From assembly GCF_002005305.1 (NCBI RefSeq), contig NZ_CP014782.1:1364001-1428000 (forward strand): a DNA stretch of 64,000 bases, given 5' to 3'. Of this stretch, positions 53,207 through 62,328 are shown one piece after another. Both the position numbers and the translations under genes were made by a program. Origin of the DNA: Shewanella psychrophila. GTDB taxonomy: Bacteria > Pseudomonadota > Gammaproteobacteria > Enterobacterales > Shewanellaceae. How positions within the stretch are numbered: the first letter of the stretch is position 1; each line of letters begins with the position of its first letter. The notes below the pieces were generated by a model, which was not told where the DNA came from, did not search any database, and saw only the letters and a program-made list of their open reading frames with translations.

Positions 53207-54016
53207 ATGGCGCAAATTATTGTTGTCACCTCAGGTAAAGGCGGCGTAGGAAAAACCACTTCCAGTGCTGCAATTGCTACCGGTTTGGCATTGAAGGGAC
53301 ATAAGACTGTCGTTGTCGATTTTGATATTGGATTGCGTAATTTAGATCTAATCATGGGTTGTGAACGTCGAGTAGTCTATGATTTTGTCAATGTCATCAA
53401 TGGTGAGGCTAACCTCAGCCAAACCTTAATTAAAGATAAACGTTGCGAAAAACTCTACATACTCCCAGCATCCCAGACTCGTGATAAAGATGCATTGACC
53501 AAGGAAGGCGTTGGTAAGGTCCTGCAAGATCTCGCTAAAGATTTCGAATATATCATCTGTGATTCACCCGCAGGTATCGAAACGGGTGCCATGATGGCAC
53601 TCTATTTTGCCGATATAGCCATTGTCACGACGAATCCTGAAGTCAGCTCGGTTAGAGACTCTGACCGTATTCTAGGCATGCTACAGAGTAAATCTAAACG
53701 TGCCGAAGAAGGTTTAGAGCCGGTTAAAGAGTATCTGTTACTCACCCGCTACTCGCCAAGCAGAGTATCAACCGGAGAGATGCTCAGTGTCGAAGATGTT
53801 GAAGAGATACTCGCAATCCCGCTTATCGGCGTGATCCCTGAGTCCCAAGCGGTATTAAAAGCTTCAAACTCAGGTGTGCCCGTCATTTTAGATCAAGAGA
53901 GTGATGCAGGAAAAGCCTATACCGACAGCGTAGACCGTCTACTGGGTGAGGAGCTTCCTCTGCGATTCATCACCGAACAGAAGAAAGGTTTCTTAAAAAG
54001 GATATTTGGGAGCTAA
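53207..54016 (+). CDS. minD: MinD septum-site-determining ATPase
   Basis: MinD is a membrane-binding ATPase that recruits MinC and oscillates with MinE. The 269-residue protein has the deviant Walker A SGKGGVGKTTS at 9-19, switch I DFDIGLRNLDLIMGCERRVVY, switch II DSPAGIETGA, and the C-terminal amphipathic membrane helix KKGFLKRIFG. It starts 27 bases after minC and 2 bases before minE. Confidence 0.97.
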   Translation: MAQIIVVTSGKGGVGKTTSSAAIATGLALKGHKTVVVDFDIGLRNLDLIMGCERRVVYDFVNVINGEANLSQTLIKDKRCEKLYILPASQTRDKDALTKEGVGKVLQDLAKDFEYIICDSPAGIETGAMMALYFADIAIVTTNPEVSSVRDSDRILGMLQSKSKRAEEGLEPVKEYLLLTRYSPSRVSTGEMLSVEDVEEILAIPLIGVIPESQAVLKASNSGVPVILDQESDAGKAYTDSVDRLLGEELPLRFITEQKKGFLKRIFGS

Positions 54017-54018
54017 CT

Positions 54019-54276
54019 ATGTCTTTACTCGATTACTTCAAGACCAAGAAAAAGCCCAATACGGCATCAACGGCTAAAGAACGTTTACAGATCATCGTTG
54101 CCCATCAAAGGGGCGAGCGTGATGCACCTGATTACTTTCCTAAGATGAAGCAGGAAATTATAGAAGTGATCAGAAAGTATGTGCAGGTTGATATTGACCA
54201 GGTCTCGGTGCAACTTGACCAAAACGATGAAAAGTTATCTGTACTCGAATTAAATGTGACCTTACCTGAAAAGTAA
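54019..54276 (+). CDS. minE: MinE cell division topological specificity factor
   Basis: MinE stimulates the MinD ATPase and confines the inhibitor to the poles. The 85-residue protein has the N-terminal membrane motif MSLLDYFK, the anti-MinCD helix TAKERLQIIVAHQRGER, and the dimerisation domain ending VLELNVTLPEK. It is the last gene of the operon and is followed by a strong terminator. Confidence 0.96.
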   Translation: MSLLDYFKTKKKPNTASTAKERLQIIVAHQRGERDAPDYFPKMKQEIIEVIRKYVQVDIDQVSVQLDQNDEKLSVLELNVTLPEK

Positions 54277-54294
54277 GCTCGCTGTTAACTAAAC

Positions 54295-54335
54295 AAAAAA
54301 ACGCCGCATCTTTGATCTTTGATGCGGCGTTTTTT
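54295..54335. terminator. Bidirectional terminator between minE and rnd
   Basis: AAAAAACGCCGCATC and GATGCGGCGTTTTTT form a 15-bp perfect stem with a 10-base loop, with A- and T-runs on each side. Confidence 0.93.
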
Positions 54336-54355
54336 GAATAATACACGACACACTA

Positions 54356-55474
54356 TCAAATATTAGACAGTGTTAACTCAGTCAATGCCGTCTCAACTAA
54401 ATCCTTACGCCAGCCCGTCAATAACAAGGGCAAGTCCCCTGTTTTACCGTCCCATAGCCACTGTAAATATCCATGAATATACCGCTTAGAACCCAATAAT
54501 TCGATAGGAACATCTTGCTCCTCGGATAGGCTAACCAGACAGCTCTTTATCGTTTTAAATGAGGTTTTGTAACCCGTTTTTAAGGCGATAACATCGATTT
54601 CCTTCGGCGGATTGTCAACATCAGCGGTTTTCAACAGGGCTAACAGATCCTTACCATGAATACGCTTCTCCTGCTCGGTGAGCTCGATCATCTTATAAAG
54701 ATCTTGGCTCGTCTTTGGCTGTTTCTTGGCTAAACCGATCAAGGCATGATCTTTAACCACAAACCCCACAGCTAAGTCACGTTCGATCGCTTTCTTTAAG
54801 CGCCATTGAGCCAGCACCTTGAGGTAGGCTAGCTGTCTAGGGCTCAATTGGAAGGCATTCTTCACCCTGAGGTAGGCTTGCTCCAGATCTGGCGGTGTCA
54901 ATCGGCCTAAGGTCATCCGCTCTCCCTCCTCAAATACCCAGGCTAAACGCCCCTGCTCTTGTAACTTTTCGAGTAACTGAGGATAAAGATTATAAAGATA
55001 ATACACGTCATTAGCTGCATAGTTGAGCTGAGCTTCACTCAAGGGGCGCTTCATCCAATCGGTGCGCGATTCGCCCTTATCTAAGCTAATATCTAAGGTT
55101 TGCTCAACCAACTTGCCATAACCCAGTCCATGGCCGAAGCCACAAAGCGCTGCGGCGATCTGGCTATCGAACAGATTCGAGGGCTGACAATTACCGTTAC
55201 GGGCAAAGACCTCGAGGTCTTCACTGCATGAATGAAGCACAGTGGTAATGCCAGGCGCGGTCAGTAAACTCCAAAACTCAGATAAATTATTAACAGCAAC
55301 TGGGTCTATCAGAGCTAACGTTTTGCCATCATAGGCCTGTATTAAACCTAGACGAGCATAATAGGTACGGGTACGTACAAACTCAGTATCCAATACCAAT
55401 AGATCACTTTGTCGATATTGCGATACGAGTGCCGTTAAGCTCGCATCGTCCTCTATGTATTCAAACGCTAACAA
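54356..55474 (-). CDS. rnd: RNase D, 3'-5' exoribonuclease for tRNA maturation
   Basis: RNase D trims tRNA 3' ends. The 372-residue protein has the DEDD exonuclease motifs: LVLDTEFVRT (Exo I), LHSCSEDLEVF (Exo II) and the YAANDVYYLYNLY block (Exo III with Tyr). HRDC domains follow (about 210-290, RQLAYLKVLAQWRLKKAIER). It lies immediately after fadD, in the order known from E. coli (fadD-rnd), but with a terminator between them. Confidence 0.95.
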   Translation of the reverse strand: MLAFEYIEDDASLTALVSQYRQSDLLVLDTEFVRTRTYYARLGLIQAYDGKTLALIDPVAVNNLSEFWSLLTAPGITTVLHSCSEDLEVFARNGNCQPSNLFDSQIAAALCGFGHGLGYGKLVEQTLDISLDKGESRTDWMKRPLSEAQLNYAANDVYYLYNLYPQLLEKLQEQGRLAWVFEEGERMTLGRLTPPDLEQAYLRVKNAFQLSPRQLAYLKVLAQWRLKKAIERDLAVGFVVKDHALIGLAKKQPKTSQDLYKMIELTEQEKRIHGKDLLALLKTADVDNPPKEIDVIALKTGYKTSFKTIKSCLVSLSEEQDVPIELLGSKRYIHGYLQWLWDGKTGDLPLLLTGWRKDLVETALTELTLSNI

Positions 55475-55496
55475 GGTCTTCTCCCAAGATTGTATC

Positions 55497-55523
55497 GTTA
55501 AAAAGCCGGCATATAGCCGGCTT
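55497..55523 (-). terminator. Terminator after fadD
   Basis: The minus strand reads AGCCGGC-TATAT-GCCGGCTTTTTAAC: a 7-bp stem, short loop and T-run. It lies between fadD and the rnd start. Confidence 0.85.
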
Positions 55524-55549
55524 AGAAAGGAAAGGTGTCAATGACAAGA

Positions 55550-57223
55550 TTAGGCTGACTTAACCTCATCCCTTAACTCTCTACGTAAGATTTTACCTAC
55601 GTTGGTTTTCGGTAGCTCATCTCTGAATTCTACCAGCTTAGGCACTTTATATCCCGTTAAATGCTGACGGCAATGGTCGATGATATCCCGTTCGCTTAAA
55701 GATTTATCATTTGGCACCACAAACACCTTCACAGTTTCACCTGAAATGTCATTAGGTACCCCCACTGCAGCCACTTCAATCACACCTGAATGCATGGCGA
55801 CAACTTCTTCGACTTCGTTGGGAAATACATTAAAGCCAGATACAAGAATCATGTCTTTCTTACGATCGACAATAAAGAAGTAGCCTTGCTCATCCATATA
55901 GCCGATGTCACCGGTGGCCAGATAGCCTTGCTCATCGATGACTTTGGCAGTTTCTTCTGGACGCTGCCAATAGCCCAACATGATTTGTGGTCCCTTAGCA
56001 AAGAGCTCTCCGGTCTCACCTTGTACCAAGATCTTACCGTCATCATCACGAACCTGGATATCGGTCATAGCAACGGGAAAACCAATGGCGCCGTTATAAC
56101 CTTCAAGGTTATAGGGGCAGCAGGTCACCAAAGGCGAAGCTTCGGTTAACCCATACCCTTCCAACAACTTAGTCTTAGTTATCCCCTGCCATTTATCAGC
56201 GACGGCGCGTTGTACGGCCATGCCACCACCAATTGACAGCTTCAGGTTTGAAAAATCCAGCTTCTTAAACTCGTCAGAGTTAACCAGGGCATTAAATAAG
56301 GTGTTAACACCGGTAATGGCTGTATAGGGATGTTTCTTCAACTCACCGATAAAAGCGGGCAGATCTCTGGGGTTGGTGATCAGTAGATTGTTCGCCCCTT
56401 TATGCATAAACAGCAGACAGTTCACGGTTAACGCAAAAATATGATAAAGCGGCAGAGCAGTGACCACAAATTCTTTACCATCGTTGAGCATAGGTGAATA
56501 AGCAGCATTGGCCTGAAGTAAGTTACTGACCACATTACCATGGGTCAACATGGCGCCTTTAGACACGCCAGTTGTGCCACCTGTGTATTGTAGGAAAGCC
56601 AGATCGTCTTTAACCAGCTTAGGTTTTACATACTGTAAGCGACGCCCCTTGCTCAAGGATTTTCTCATGGAAATCGCGTGAGGGAGATTGAATTTCGGCA
56701 CCATCTTCTTGATATACTTGACAACAAAGTTCACTAAGGTGCGTTTAGGAGCACTGAGAAGATCGCCGAGCCCAGTTAAAATCACACTCTCTACTGGTGT
56801 CTGTTCGACAACTTTTTCCAAGGTATGAGCGAAGTTCGATACAACGACAATGGCCTTAGCCCCCGAGTCGTTCAGCTGATGTTTCAATTCTCTCGGTGTG
56901 TAGAGGGGATTAACATTGACCACCACCATGCCGGCACGTAACACCCCAAATAAAGCAATGGGGTATTGCAATAGGTTTGGCATCATGATTGCGACTCTAT
57001 CGCCCTTCTCTAGTTTAAGTTCGTTCTGAAGGTAAGCGGCGAAAGCACGGCTTCGCTCTTCCAGTTTACGATAAGTTAACGTCGCCCCCATGTTGACGAA
57101 AGCAGGTTGATCGGCAAATTTCGATACTGAGGTCTCAAACATATCGACAAGTGAAGCATACTGCTCAACGTCAATCTCAGCGGGTACATCATCCGGTAAA
57201 TTATTAATCCAAATCTGTTCCAC
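55550..57223 (-). CDS. fadD: FadD, long-chain acyl-CoA synthetase
   Basis: FadD activates long-chain fatty acids with ATP and CoA at the inner face of the membrane. The 557-residue protein has the AMP-binding signature LQYTGGTTGVSKGAMLTHGN (about 205-225), the FACS motif GYLATGDIGYMDEQGYFFI then VDRKKDM, and the C-terminal catalytic Lys in LPKTNVGKILRREL. It matches E. coli FadD across the length. It is regulated by FadR in E. coli; a clear FadR box was not found in the 196 bases upstream. Confidence 0.96.
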   Translation of the reverse strand: MEQIWINNLPDDVPAEIDVEQYASLVDMFETSVSKFADQPAFVNMGATLTYRKLEERSRAFAAYLQNELKLEKGDRVAIMMPNLLQYPIALFGVLRAGMVVVNVNPLYTPRELKHQLNDSGAKAIVVVSNFAHTLEKVVEQTPVESVILTGLGDLLSAPKRTLVNFVVKYIKKMVPKFNLPHAISMRKSLSKGRRLQYVKPKLVKDDLAFLQYTGGTTGVSKGAMLTHGNVVSNLLQANAAYSPMLNDGKEFVVTALPLYHIFALTVNCLLFMHKGANNLLITNPRDLPAFIGELKKHPYTAITGVNTLFNALVNSDEFKKLDFSNLKLSIGGGMAVQRAVADKWQGITKTKLLEGYGLTEASPLVTCCPYNLEGYNGAIGFPVAMTDIQVRDDDGKILVQGETGELFAKGPQIMLGYWQRPEETAKVIDEQGYLATGDIGYMDEQGYFFIVDRKKDMILVSGFNVFPNEVEEVVAMHSGVIEVAAVGVPNDISGETVKVFVVPNDKSLSERDIIDHCRQHLTGYKVPKLVEFRDELPKTNVGKILRRELRDEVKSA

Positions 57224-57419
57224 AAATCTCTCCTAAATCTCCACATCCAGTGGATATAAACCTATTGGCCTATAAATAGCTTGCTGTCCAGCAGGCAAAA
57301 ATCACTGATTTTAATTATTTTTCTAAGTAACGCTTAATTCATACAGTCGTTTTAATTTTGATCATCATCACATAAATAGAGTAAAAAACCTAGCCCCTTT
57401 TTTTCTTATCTTATTTTCG

Positions 57420-58295
57420 TCATTTCGACATAAAAAGATCAATCGACTGAGCCACAGCCAATGCATTGCCCATATGCAAGTGATGGTCTCCTGCCAATTT
57501 CACCCAGGAGAGTCGATTGAACCATAACTCAGCTTTAGGCAATAATGAGTTTATCTGCTCATAACCAGCATCTGCAGTAATTAATAACGTCTCTACATCG
57601 TGATCTGTCATCAAGGCATCGACTTGTTCAAACGTTAACCTCAATGGTGAATCTAATTTTAGCCGAGGATCGCTACGCCAACTCACACCTATGTCATGTT
57701 GTTGCATATTTCGATCAACAAGCAGTCTACACCAGGCCTTATCGAGCCCAGTTAAACGGGATCTTGCCTTAACAGCGACCTCAATTGAATCATAAACAGT
57801 GGGTAAAGCAGCACGCTTCTTTACCCACTGAAGGTGACTGGCAAAACTGTTTCTTAATCTTTGATTATTTTTAGAGGCAGATTCAAATAATGGACTCACC
57901 GCTTCCATTAACACTAACTTAGGCACTCTATCTGGAAAAGCAGCGGTATACGCAGCGGCGACGATACCACCCAATGAATGTCCCACTAATCCGGCTAGGA
58001 CTTGTTGCCCACTGAGCCTGTCGATTAACAGTTCAAGATCATACAAGTAATCAATCCAATGTAGTGGATAAGCGCCAGGTCTATGTTCAGAGTGCCCATG
58101 ACCTGGCCAGTCTATCGCTAATATTTGATAATCCTGTAAATGCTCAGCCAGGGGCTCAAAACTATTGGCATTATCCAGCCAACCGTGAAGTGCCAACAAC
58201 AAGGGCTTATCTGTGCTCCCCCAACGTCGACCAGACAGACGTATATGAGGTAATTGAAATTCGACCTCATTTTCCTCAACACTCGAGTGCCACAT
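57420..58295 (-). CDS. Alpha/beta-hydrolase (likely esterase)
   Basis: The 291-residue cytosolic protein has the fold markers LALHGWLDNANSF (oxyanion HG), DWPGHGHSEHRPGAY, and the nucleophile elbow GLVGHSLGGIVAA (Ser). The acid is likely in LLITADAGYE and the catalytic His in KLAGDHHLHM. A single-domain hydrolase of the Mhp-C/YbfF-like group; substrate unknown. The fadD gene lies just downstream on the same strand, so the two may belong together, though about 200 bases separate them. Confidence 0.9.
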   Translation of the reverse strand: MWHSSVEENEVEFQLPHIRLSGRRWGSTDKPLLLALHGWLDNANSFEPLAEHLQDYQILAIDWPGHGHSEHRPGAYPLHWIDYLYDLELLIDRLSGQQVLAGLVGHSLGGIVAAAYTAAFPDRVPKLVLMEAVSPLFESASKNNQRLRNSFASHLQWVKKRAALPTVYDSIEVAVKARSRLTGLDKAWCRLLVDRNMQQHDIGVSWRSDPRLKLDSPLRLTFEQVDALMTDHDVETLLITADAGYEQINSLLPKAELWFNRLSWVKLAGDHHLHMGNALAVAQSIDLFMSK

Positions 58296-58465
58296 AAATT
58301 GATATCCTTTCAGTAACTCAGTGAGTATCGTCAGCCATAACCTATTATTCGGCAGCCCCCTTAATCACAAGATTCGAAATAGCTTGGCTATTGCGCAAAC
58401 CATTGTGAGTTTACATAGGTTGCGTTAAGTATGCGATATAGAAGAGATACAACACTAGCAGGTAA

Positions 58466-58510
58466 TTGTGGCAATCCAGCCCCATTTCGGGGGGCGTGAG
58501 ATTGCCACAA
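58466..58510. repeat. Long palindrome with nested hairpin
   Basis: TTGTGGCAATC and GATTGCCACAA form a perfect 11-bp outer stem, and the 23-base interior has its own GCCCC/GGGGC hairpin. It lies downstream of the minus-strand gene starting at 59362 and upstream of the hydrolase gene. There is no T-run, so it may be a repeat-type structure rather than a simple terminator. Confidence 0.6.
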
Positions 58511-58531
58511 ATGATCTAAGATGTCAGTCGA

Positions 58532-59362
58532 TTATTGCTTATTCTTGCTAAATTTTAACGTCATGCGATCGCTCTCACCAATAGCCAGATACTTTTCTTT
58601 ATCTAAATCATCTAACGCCAGTCTTGGCGGCAAGCTCCATACGCCTTTTGGATAATTCTTCGTGTCTTTGGTATTGGCATTTATCTCTGACTTAGCAATG
58701 AGTGTAAAACCTACCTTTTCGGCTAACGCTATGACTTCAGCCTCGTCCATATAGCCTGTTTTTGCATCCATACCAGGATTGGCTCTATGCTCAACCACAC
58801 CAAATGTGCCACCGGGTTTAAGGACTTTAAAGGCAGATTCAAACACAGGTTGTAAGTGCCCTTTCATTGCCCAGTTATGCAAGTTTCTGAAAGTCAGTAC
58901 CGTATCCACGCTATTCTCATCACCCAATGAATAAAACTTTGGCGGTTCAAACGTCACCGTAGTCGCCTGGCCTAAGGTGCTGCTATTGTCTTTGAGCCAA
59001 GCTTCAAACTTCTTACCCGACTTAACACGATAGCCTTGCTTCTTTTTCTCATCTACAGGCTTAGTATTAAAGTTACCTGCCACATATTGCCCCTCAGCAG
59101 CCAGATAGGGGGCGAGTATTTCAGCATACCAACCTCCTCCAGGCCAAAGTTCAATGACAGTATCAGTGGGTTTTATCTCAAAAAACTTAAGTGTTTCGAC
59201 CGGATGGCGATAATTGTCGCGGCTAACATTCTTCTCTTGTCTGAAATCACTGCTCACGACTTGCTGTAATGATGTAGCTTCATGTCCTGTAGAGTGTGCA
59301 CTGGCTCCGGTGCTGACAACCGCAGTCAAGACTACACTGGCCAAAAGCGTTATATTTTTCAT
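58532..59362 (-). CDS. Exported class I SAM-methyltransferase-like protein
   Basis: The 276-residue protein has a clear signal peptide (ITLLASVVLTAVVSTGASA) followed by His-rich residues. The body has the Rossmann-type methyltransferase outline: VIELWPGGGWYAEILAPYL (the SAM-binding motif, but with W-P-G-G-G rather than the usual acidic G-x-G-x-G), VAGNFN and VDTVLTFRNLHNW. This is the COG4798-type family of predicted methyltransferases that are exported. Because SAM is scarce in the periplasm, its true activity is unclear. It is a single-gene unit. Confidence 0.85.
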   Translation of the reverse strand: MKNITLLASVVLTAVVSTGASAHSTGHEATSLQQVVSSDFRQEKNVSRDNYRHPVETLKFFEIKPTDTVIELWPGGGWYAEILAPYLAAEGQYVAGNFNTKPVDEKKKQGYRVKSGKKFEAWLKDNSSTLGQATTVTFEPPKFYSLGDENSVDTVLTFRNLHNWAMKGHLQPVFESAFKVLKPGGTFGVVEHRANPGMDAKTGYMDEAEVIALAEKVGFTLIAKSEINANTKDTKNYPKGVWSLPPRLALDDLDKEKYLAIGESDRMTLKFSKNKQ

Positions 59363-59510
59363 TTTTGCTTCCTTGTAGATAAAAATTCGATATCCAAGCT
59401 AGCAGCAGACACGTCAAAAACCAAGTAGGTTTACGTCAAGTTCTACGAGTTGCGGCTTGAAAATGGTGAGAAAATGTTACAGGAGCAGATCTAGGGAAGA
59501 CATTATCTGT

Positions 59511-60218
59511 TTAGACGCTTTTCGATGCAGCCCGATCCACCCGTCGCCAGCATAGGAAAATCATCGCGGCGCTGATAGCCAGCCACAGAAATACCCATAT
59601 CCAGGCAGGGATCCAAGTGGCACCGGCCAACATGGCGGCATCACCTTTTCCATTAAGGCCAAGCAAAACAGTGGGACTGGCCAGAGCATTTAACATTATC
59701 ATTAACGCCATGATCCTAAGACCACTACCCATAAAGCGGTTTTTATTTAATTTCAGTGGCAACAGGAAGAGTACGGCTAAACACGCTAAAATCCCAATAG
59801 TCAAAAGATCCCGCCCCCACAACAAGGTTGTCAATACGACCGCGCCGCCCAGTAGCGCGAAACTCACCCTTATCCCCTTAGGCCAAGTGGCAAGAATAAA
59901 GATTAAATACCCCCACAGCGCTGCACCGAAATAACCGCTGAAACCTATGGCAACTGGCCAGCCGCCTTGGCTGAAGCACAAGCCGGCACCATTAGGAAAT
60001 AACTGAATATGGCTCACTGCACCACCGGTCAACAACGTCGCCAGACCATGGGACAATTCATGAAAATAGCTTTCGAGCCATTTAAAAGGGACACTAATAA
60101 AAGGTAAGCGTGTGATGAGTAAAGCGGTTAAGAGTTCGACTAAGAATCGCCCTCGGCTCGGCGCACCAGTATGCGGCACACTTGTCTGTGTCTCAAGGGT
60201 ACTCGACTGATTAAGCAT
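59511..60218 (-). CDS. M50-like membrane metallopeptidase
   Basis: The 235-residue protein has about six helices and an HExxH zinc motif in YFHELSHGLATLL (about residues 52-64), with a Gly-rich region after it. The M50B family second-ligand motif (N/D-x-x-P-G) was not seen with certainty. An inner-membrane zinc peptidase is likely. It overlaps the upstream gene by 8 bases, so the two form an operon. Confidence 0.7.
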   Translation of the reverse strand: MLNQSSTLETQTSVPHTGAPSRGRFLVELLTALLITRLPFISVPFKWLESYFHELSHGLATLLTGGAVSHIQLFPNGAGLCFSQGGWPVAIGFSGYFGAALWGYLIFILATWPKGIRVSFALLGGAVVLTTLLWGRDLLTIGILACLAVLFLLPLKLNKNRFMGSGLRIMALMIMLNALASPTVLLGLNGKGDAAMLAGATWIPAWIWVFLWLAISAAMIFLCWRRVDRAASKSV

Positions 60219-60594
60219 AGGTATCTATCCCAACCATCTGCTGAATAGCTTCTCTCTCAGCCGCATGTTGATTGGTCAGGTATTGAGCAACGGCACCTTC
60301 ACTGGTTTGGGTCTGTTGTTCATATTGCAGTTTGGCACCTAAACGAGAAGCCAAGGGGTCTGGTATCGGAGATTGAATATCGACAGCCATCGCTTGCTTA
60401 CTCGATGACTCATCTGAGTCGTTCTCTCTCACCTCCTCTCTTTGGGCTAAACCTTGAACCTTGTCAGACTGCTGGACGCGAGAAGAGCTCTCGACTCGAT
60501 TGCCAGTGTTCAGTTTTATGGCATCTAGAGATGCCGGCGCGATACTAGATGCCCCGGACTTGAGTACGTTAGAATGATTGGTTTGGATCTGCAT
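60211..60594 (-). CDS. Conserved hypothetical protein, low complexity (127 aa)
   Basis: No family recognised. The protein is Ser/Gln/Glu-rich with a disordered first two-thirds and a possible helix near the end (AVAQYLTNQHAAEREAIQQM). There is no signal peptide or membrane segment. Similar low-complexity proteins are linked to flagellar or surface functions in Shewanella, but nothing here proves it. Start at 60594, behind AAAGGAGTC. It is translationally coupled to the M50-like gene. Confidence 0.6.
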   Translation of the reverse strand: MQIQTNHSNVLKSGASSIAPASLDAIKLNTGNRVESSSRVQQSDKVQGLAQREEVRENDSDESSSKQAMAVDIQSPIPDPLASRLGAKLQYEQQTQTSEGAVAQYLTNQHAAEREAIQQMVGIDTYA

Positions 60595-60685
60595 TATATC
60601 GACTCCTTTCCTTGGCTACGCGCCGTAACTATTACCACCAGCTAATGACCCATAATCTTAAGCTTATCTTATATCGCGATAGGCC

Positions 60686-61405
60686 TTATTCACGTCCCGG
60701 TAATTTTTTCCAAGTTACCGTATCACGAACATATACAGGGGCAAGTTCATCGACAGAGGTCGATAGTCCTTGAGTATAACCCTGTTTTGCCAGCGCTAAC
60801 ATAGATTTAGCATCGGGAAACTTAATGTTATCGGCAAGCACTATCTCATCTGATAGCTGGAGTAGTTGAGGATAGGTCTCAAATCCGGTACCAGTAGCAA
60901 GGATAGCACCTTGAGTATCCGGCGCTAAGGTCACTGCATCCGGGGCTATCACCACCTCAGAGCTAACAGGCTCCGCAATACCTTTGTTAACCACAAACTG
61001 GCCCCAATAAACTTCCCCCATTCTAGCGTCAATAGCGGCAATGATCTGCTCGCCACCTTGATCGTCATATACGGCTTGAGCCATGGTCTGCAGGCTAGAT
61101 AAACCAATAACAGGGATATCCTGTCCTAAGGCCAAGCCTTGGGTCATGCTGGTACAGATCCGGATCCCGGTGAAACTACCCGGTCCTCGGCCATAGGCAA
61201 TAAGCTCCACATCGGCGATCTTGATATTAGCTTGAGATAAGACACTATCTATCATAGGCAATATACGCTGGCTGTGTTCACGTGGCACAATCGCTAATTC
61301 ATGATATGTCTTGCCGTCGACCACAAGGGACGCCGAGCAAGACTCGGTGCAGGTGTCTAATGAGAGTATGGTGAGCTCATCGGAGGTTTTCTGTATATCT
61401 GTCAT
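60686..61405 (-). CDS. tsaB: TsaB, tRNA threonylcarbamoyladenosine biosynthesis protein
   Basis: TsaB dimerises with TsaD and helps form t6A37 in tRNAs that read ANN codons. The 239-residue protein has the N-terminal LSLDTCTESCSASLV, EHSQRILPMIDSVL, and the diagnostic YGRGPGSFTGIRICTSMTQG then LALG. Length is normal for gammaproteobacteria. It belongs to the rnd-fadD-tsaB neighbourhood known from E. coli. Confidence 0.95.
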   Translation of the reverse strand: MTDIQKTSDELTILSLDTCTESCSASLVVDGKTYHELAIVPREHSQRILPMIDSVLSQANIKIADVELIAYGRGPGSFTGIRICTSMTQGLALGQDIPVIGLSSLQTMAQAVYDDQGGEQIIAAIDARMGEVYWGQFVVNKGIAEPVSSEVVIAPDAVTLAPDTQGAILATGTGFETYPQLLQLSDEIVLADNIKFPDAKSMLALAKQGYTQGLSTSVDELAPVYVRDTVTWKKLPGRE

Positions 61406-61584
61406 CTTCTACCACAAACAAAAAGGCTAAAGTCACGCCTCGACGAACCAAGAAGCTCAGCAAGACGGCGTAAAAATTAACATTATAACCTATGTGTTAT
61501 TCACTTGTCGGCGGCTAAAACCTAAATTACACAGTTAAAAAATGATTGAGTGGCTATAAAACAAGCGAATGCGCTCAATAACCA

Positions 61585-62283
61585 TTACTTTAAGAAATTG
61601 ATTAACCAGCGGGTCACTAACTTATCGTCGACGGCCATTGTCAGTGAGTCTATGCCAGCTTCGATGCATTGCAAGGGGATACGTTTCCGCCTAGCCTGCA
61701 TAAGGTCATACGAATAGGTTTTACTGAATTCCGGATGGCCCTGTATCCCAAGAAAATGCTCATTAATCTGTATCATATAAAAGGGACAAAACTCACTCGA
61801 TGCTAAGATCTGCGAGCCCTCTGGTAATTGCATCACTTGCTCCTGATGACTCACCACCAGTGATATATTGTCTTTATCTTGCTCCATCCAATGCTGTTGT
61901 CGCTGAACCTTAGAGGTGTTGACACCGACTCCCCACCCTTTCGGTGACAGCTCCACCACCCCACCTAAGGCCTTAGCTATCATCTGATGACCGAAACATA
62001 TCCCAATCAACTTTTTCTTAGACTGATGTAATGTTAGGACAAAATCCTCGAGATCTTTGATCCACTCATGAACATCATTTACCCCGAAACGACTACCGGT
62101 AGTGATATAACCATCACATTCATGGATGGACTTAGGGTATTCCCCTTCTATTACGCGATACACATTAAACTGAATATCTTCCTCTATCGCCTCAAACAAC
62201 TGAGTAAACATCTGAGGATAATTGCCATGCCTCACCTGCAGCTCTTCAGTCACATCATCACACTGCAAAATTCCGATTATCAT
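61585..62283 (-). CDS. Class I glutamine amidotransferase (GATase1, GMP-synthase-like)
   Basis: The start at 62283 follows GGGGGAAT and gives 232 residues. The nucleophile Cys is in LIGICFGHQMIAKALGG, and the His-Glu pair is in GIQGHPEFSKTYS. It stands alone with no synthetase domain, so it may be a free-standing gamma-glutamyl hydrolase/transferase. It follows an alcohol dehydrogenase and an aldehyde dehydrogenase on the same strand, an arrangement that suggests catabolism of an amine via gamma-glutamyl intermediates; this is inference. Confidence 0.85.
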   Translation of the reverse strand: MIIGILQCDDVTEELQVRHGNYPQMFTQLFEAIEEDIQFNVYRVIEGEYPKSIHECDGYITTGSRFGVNDVHEWIKDLEDFVLTLHQSKKKLIGICFGHQMIAKALGGVVELSPKGWGVGVNTSKVQRQQHWMEQDKDNISLVVSHQEQVMQLPEGSQILASSEFCPFYMIQINEHFLGIQGHPEFSKTYSYDLMQARRKRIPLQCIEAGIDSLTMAVDDKLVTRWLINFLK

Positions 62284-62328
62284 TTTATTCCCCCAGTAAG
62301 CGCATATCACACAACCGACTAAAATAAC

